From: Planctomycetota bacterium
Lineage (GTDB): Bacteria; Planctomycetota; Phycisphaerae; WQYP01; JAJZKY01
Length of the DNA: 14,492 nt
NCBI GenBank assembly: GCA_021803885.1
Contig: JAJZKY010000030.1
Location: 1-14,492 of the forward strand
Direction of reading: 5' to 3'
Shown in pieces: positions 12,703-14,492 of the stretch. The position numbers and the translations under genes were made by a program. The notes below the pieces were generated by a model. That model did not search any database, was not told the origin of the DNA, and saw only the letters and a list, made by a program, of their open reading frames with translations. Position 1 is the first letter of the stretch; every line of letters begins with the position of its first letter.

Positions 12703-13587
12703 ATGCCGAAGAAACCTACCCCACGAACCGTTGAAAAACTCGTACAGGAAGCTCTTGCCATTGAAGAACAATCTGCTAAAGATGCAGGCGCCCTGGGATT
12801 TGTAGCGCGATGCATGGTGCAAGCGACCCTGCCGCATTCCAAGGTGAAGGACAACTTCTTCCAGCGCAGGAACGGCAATTTCCAGCTTTGCCTGGTTGGG
12901 AACCCAAATATTGGTCTTCCATACGGTTCTGTCCCACGCATTCTGCTTGCATGGATCACCACAGAAGCAGTGCGAAAGAAGGATAGGACCCTCCTGCTAG
13001 GAGATACGCTCTCTAGCTTTATGACTGAATTGGATCTCGTTCCAACAGGAGGGAGATGGGGAACTATCCCTCGGCTTCGCACCCAAATGCAACGCCTCTT
13101 CTCCTGCACTATTTCATGCAACTACGCTGACCCGCAGGGAAACGGAACCGCTGGCCTGAATTTTATGATTGCCGATTCCTACGCAATGTGGTGGCATCCT
13201 TTGGAGCCGAACCAGGTTGGCTTATGGCAGTCTCATGTTTCACTCGGCAGTCGATTCTTTGAGGAGGTCATTGCCCACAATGTTCCGATTGATCGTCGGG
13301 CGCTACGAGCCCTTCGGCGCTCTCCCCTGGCGCTCGATATTTATACCTGGTTGACCTACCGGATGAGCTACCTCTCTCGTCCTACGGAAATCCCTTGGGA
13401 GGCGCTCGCCGCACAGTTCGGATCCGACTACTCCAATCTGAAGCATTTCAAGCCTGAATTTCGAACAGCACTCAAAAAAGTGCTGATTCAATATCCCAAC
13501 GCGAAAGTTGGGGAAGGGAAGTATGGACTGGTACTCAAACCAAGCCCATCGCACATCCAAGTTTTCCTCAAAAACCCTGTGGATTAG
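12703..13587 (+). CDS. repA: plasmid replication initiator RepA
   Basis: This 294-residue protein belongs to the plasmid-encoded RepA family (RepA_C type). The central conserved block is GLPYGSVPRILLAWITTEAVRKKDRTLLLGDTLSSFMTELDLVPTGGRWGTIPRLRTQMQRLF (about 71-133), forming winged-helix DNA-binding structure. Later come DRRALRALRRSPLALDIYTWLTYRMSYL and IPWEALAAQFGSDY, the second DNA-contacting region. RepA binds iterons and opens the origin so that host DnaA and helicase can load. Four iterons lie directly after the gene, and a DnaA-box-like TGTGGATTA overlaps its end. No Shine-Dalgarno sequence is seen. Synteny with parA and its partner on the same strand makes a compact replication-partition backbone. 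Confidence 0.93.
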   Translation: MPKKPTPRTVEKLVQEALAIEEQSAKDAGALGFVARCMVQATLPHSKVKDNFFQRRNGNFQLCLVGNPNIGLPYGSVPRILLAWITTEAVRKKDRTLLLGDTLSSFMTELDLVPTGGRWGTIPRLRTQMQRLFSCTISCNYADPQGNGTAGLNFMIADSYAMWWHPLEPNQVGLWQSHVSLGSRFFEEVIAHNVPIDRRALRALRRSPLALDIYTWLTYRMSYLSRPTEIPWEALAAQFGSDYSNLKHFKPEFRTALKKVLIQYPNAKVGEGKYGLVLKPSPSHIQVFLKNPVD

Positions 13588-13601
13588 GGCTTTTATCCAC
13601 G
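13578..13601. promoter_or_regulatory. two DnaA-box-like sites
   Basis: TGTGGATTA (13578-13586; reverse reading TAATCCACA) and TTATCCACG (13593-13601) each differ by one base from TTATCCACA. They sit at the junction of the repA stop codon and the first iteron, where DnaA sites are common in iteron plasmids. Confidence 0.5.
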
Positions 13602-13702
13602 CATAAAGACCGACCCGAAAACTGTGAATTGGCGTGCCGTCCACGCATAAACGCCGACCGTCCACGCATAAACGCCGACCGATTCACGCATAAACGCCGA
13701 CC
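13596..13702 (+). repeat. iteron array of the replication origin (four copies)
   Basis: Copies of the 20-mer TCCACGCATAAACGCCGACC lie at 13596-13615 (one region differs, AAAGACCG), 13640-13659 and 13661-13680 (both perfect) and 13683-13702 (TTCACG variant). Start-to-start distances are 44, 21 and 22 bases, so all fall on the same helical face and the 44-base gap leaves room for one degenerate copy. Direct repeats next to repA are the classic RepA-binding iterons that also set copy number by handcuffing. Confidence 0.92.
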
Positions 13703-13803
13703 TAAAACGCTGCAAAGCATTGATAATGCTTGACTTATCTAGGGGGCCTGTAGTTTACCTATAGCTATTCCTATAGTCTCTTTAACCTGTAGTGGCTTAC
13801 GCC
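13703..13803. other. AT-rich segment of the origin
   Basis: Next to the iterons lies a hairpin AAGCATT-GAT-AATGCTT (13715-13731). It is followed by an A/T-rich tract with short repeats CCTGTAG, CCTATAG, CCTATAG, CCTGTAG (about 13747-13793). A region of easy melting with short repeats beside iterons is where strand opening is expected. Confidence 0.55.
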
Positions 13804-13820
13804 GGCGGTGAGGAAAATTA

Positions 13821-13955
13821 CTAACGCATTGCTTTGGAAATCTCGTGCAAGAACTCACCTGTGTAGTCCAAGCAGAAGCTGACGTTCTTCGGATCCCCAG
13901 TAGTTAGCCTTACTATGGGACCGACCTGTTTGTACGTCCCGAGATCAATCCGGCG
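13821..13955 (-). pseudogene. unidentified coding fragment on the minus strand (44 codons, no start)
   Basis: Between an in-frame TAA (13956-13958) and a TAG (13821-13823), the minus strand reads RRIDLGTYKQVGPIVRLTTG followed by DPKNVSFCLDYTGEFLHEIS and KAMR. The composition and amphipathic texture look like real protein, but there is no start codon and no ribosome binding site. It is probably a remnant of a gene cut by rearrangement. I do not recognise the family. Confidence 0.4.
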
Positions 13956-14049
13956 TTAGATCCTAAAGTTGTGTATTTACATTGAGGACCTCGGAAGTCG
14001 TTGATGGGATCCTGAAATTTCCAGCAAATGAATAGCAGAAAGTCTAAGC
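13956..14049. other. short gap before the methyltransferase fragment
   Basis: Nothing distinctive is visible here. The ATG at 14050 is preceded only by AGAAAG about 11 bases upstream, a weak ribosome binding site. Confidence 0.3.
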
Positions 14050-14346
14050 ATGAACCTGATCAAGTCCAAGAGGCGCGTTGCTGATCACGGGGAGGTATTC
14101 ACGCCCCGCTGGCTCGTTGAGAATATGCTCGACCTCGTCCAGGGTGAGACTGAGCGCATTGATTCTCGGTTCCTGGAGCCAGCTTGCGGCAGCGGGAATT
14201 TCTTAGTCCCTGTGTTGCAGCGTAAACTGGCTGCCGTGGAGGCACGGTTCGGTAAATCTGACTTTGAGCGGCGATCTTACGCCTTGCTTGCAGTGATGTG
14301 CACCTACGGGATCGAACTCTTGGAGGACAACTGGCCTGCCCGGTAA
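14050..14346 (+). pseudogene. truncated N-terminus of a type II / IIG-like DNA methyltransferase
   Basis: The 98-residue frame has the hallmarks of an adenine-specific DNA methyltransferase of the Eco57I/HsdM-like class. DHGEVFTPRWLVENMLDLV (12-30) is the motif X region and RFLEPACGSGNFLVPVLQRKL (40-60) is the S-adenosylmethionine-binding motif I. SDFERRSYALLAVMCTYGIELLEDN (70-94) follows. In full-length relatives 'YGIELLEDN' continues into 'AECR' and several hundred more residues including the NPPY catalytic motif. Here it ends NWPAR-stop, apparently through small indels (TGCCCGG resembles the expected TGCCGG), and no further homologous sequence is visible. It therefore lacks the catalytic motif and cannot methylate DNA. 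It probably marks an older restriction-modification locus damaged during element insertion. Confidence 0.8.
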
Positions 14347-14439
14347 TTTGTACCAGTGAGAGTGTTAGTGTAGCGCAGCTGTGAAGGGCCTAGTTTTCCT
14401 GTACCAAGTCTGATGTTAGTCCGCGGCTGTTTTTGGTTT
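14347..14439. repeat. imperfect direct repeats after the methyltransferase fragment
   Basis: TGTACCAGTGAGAGTGTTAG (from 14348) and TGTACCAAGTCTGATGTTAG (from 14400) are imperfect copies 52 bases apart. Each is followed by related text (TGTAGCGCAGCTG and TCCGCGGCTG). The second, TGTTAGTCCGCGGC, resembles the proposed IS tip at 87 read on the minus strand (TGTTAGTCTTCGGC), hinting at a mobile-element boundary. Confidence 0.35.
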
Positions 14440-14471
14440 CAGCCAGTATGCGGCTAGCCGCATACTGGCTG
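14440..14471. repeat. perfect 32-bp palindrome
   Basis: CAGCCAGTATGCGGCT (14440-14455) is followed without spacer by its exact reverse complement AGCCGCATACTGGCTG (14456-14471). No flanking extension pairs. Preceded by TTTTTGG and lying at the window end, it might be a terminator-like cruciform, a binding site, or a mobile-element junction. Confidence 0.85.
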
Positions 14472-14492
14472 GCGAACTCGCTTGGTGTCCTG

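Noticed and set aside
13596..13702. CRISPR array
   Set aside because: The 20-base repeats are almost contiguous, with 1-2 base gaps, and lie directly after repA. They are iterons, not repeats separated by spacers.

Overview
This window looks like part of a mosaic plasmid, or a plasmid-derived genomic island, from a soil bacterium, probably an Acidobacteriota (Terriglobia) member. Two things support that host: secreted proteins with an Ig-like fold of the 'LTYQWKRNNIAISGANQASYTTP' type, and a small serine recombinase of the 'YGVQYRSATEPFLDS' type, both of which I associate with that phylum. The assignment is inference, since no rRNA or core gene is present. GC content shifts visibly between blocks (GC-rich relaxase and recombinases, more AT-rich secreted-protein and replication blocks), which fits an assembled, horizontally moved region.

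Layout. (1) At 1-87 is the edge of an IS3-family insertion sequence, with only the first 13 codons of orfA, minus strand. (2) At 137-1612 is a MobA/MobL (MOB-Q type) relaxase. (3) At 1907-5770 are three exported proteins of unknown role: a DUF4410-like protein, an Ig-domain lipoprotein on the minus strand, and a Ser/Thr-rich beta protein. (4) At 6042-9200 is a scrap-yard. It holds an unrecognised helical protein, a broken tyrosine-recombinase fragment, a ~134-bp tandem duplication with a third partial copy, four copies of a 21-bp element, two antitoxin genes without toxins (Xre/DUF2384 type and AbrB/VapB type), and a frameshifted recombinase start. (5) At 9210-9791 is a truncated replication initiator of the RPA family. 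(6) At 10073-11700 are a small serine recombinase with degenerate catalytic residues and a complete tyrosine recombinase, translationally coupled by an ATGA overlap. (7) At 11745-13803 is a complete partition and replication core: parA, a small ribbon-helix-helix partner, repA, and a four-iteron origin. (8) At 13821-14492 are gene debris, a truncated DNA methyltransferase and a perfect 32-bp palindrome.

How the parts fit. RepA binding the iterons downstream of its gene would drive replication, ParA with its small partner would give segregation, and the relaxase would permit mobilisation. The parA and repA promoters carry the same CATGAAGTCATG block at the same distance from the start codon, so one regulator probably controls both.

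The most unusual content is the recombinase module. The serine recombinase has lost its nucleophile (Leu10 where Ser10 is expected), while a diverged truncated copy of the same gene 1 kb upstream still encodes Ser there. Each copy is preceded by a related hairpin. A third similar hairpin lies at 6042, and a decayed piece of the partner tyrosine recombinase lies at 6838, so modules of this kind may have been inserted or copied several times.

No tRNA, rRNA or CRISPR array was seen.
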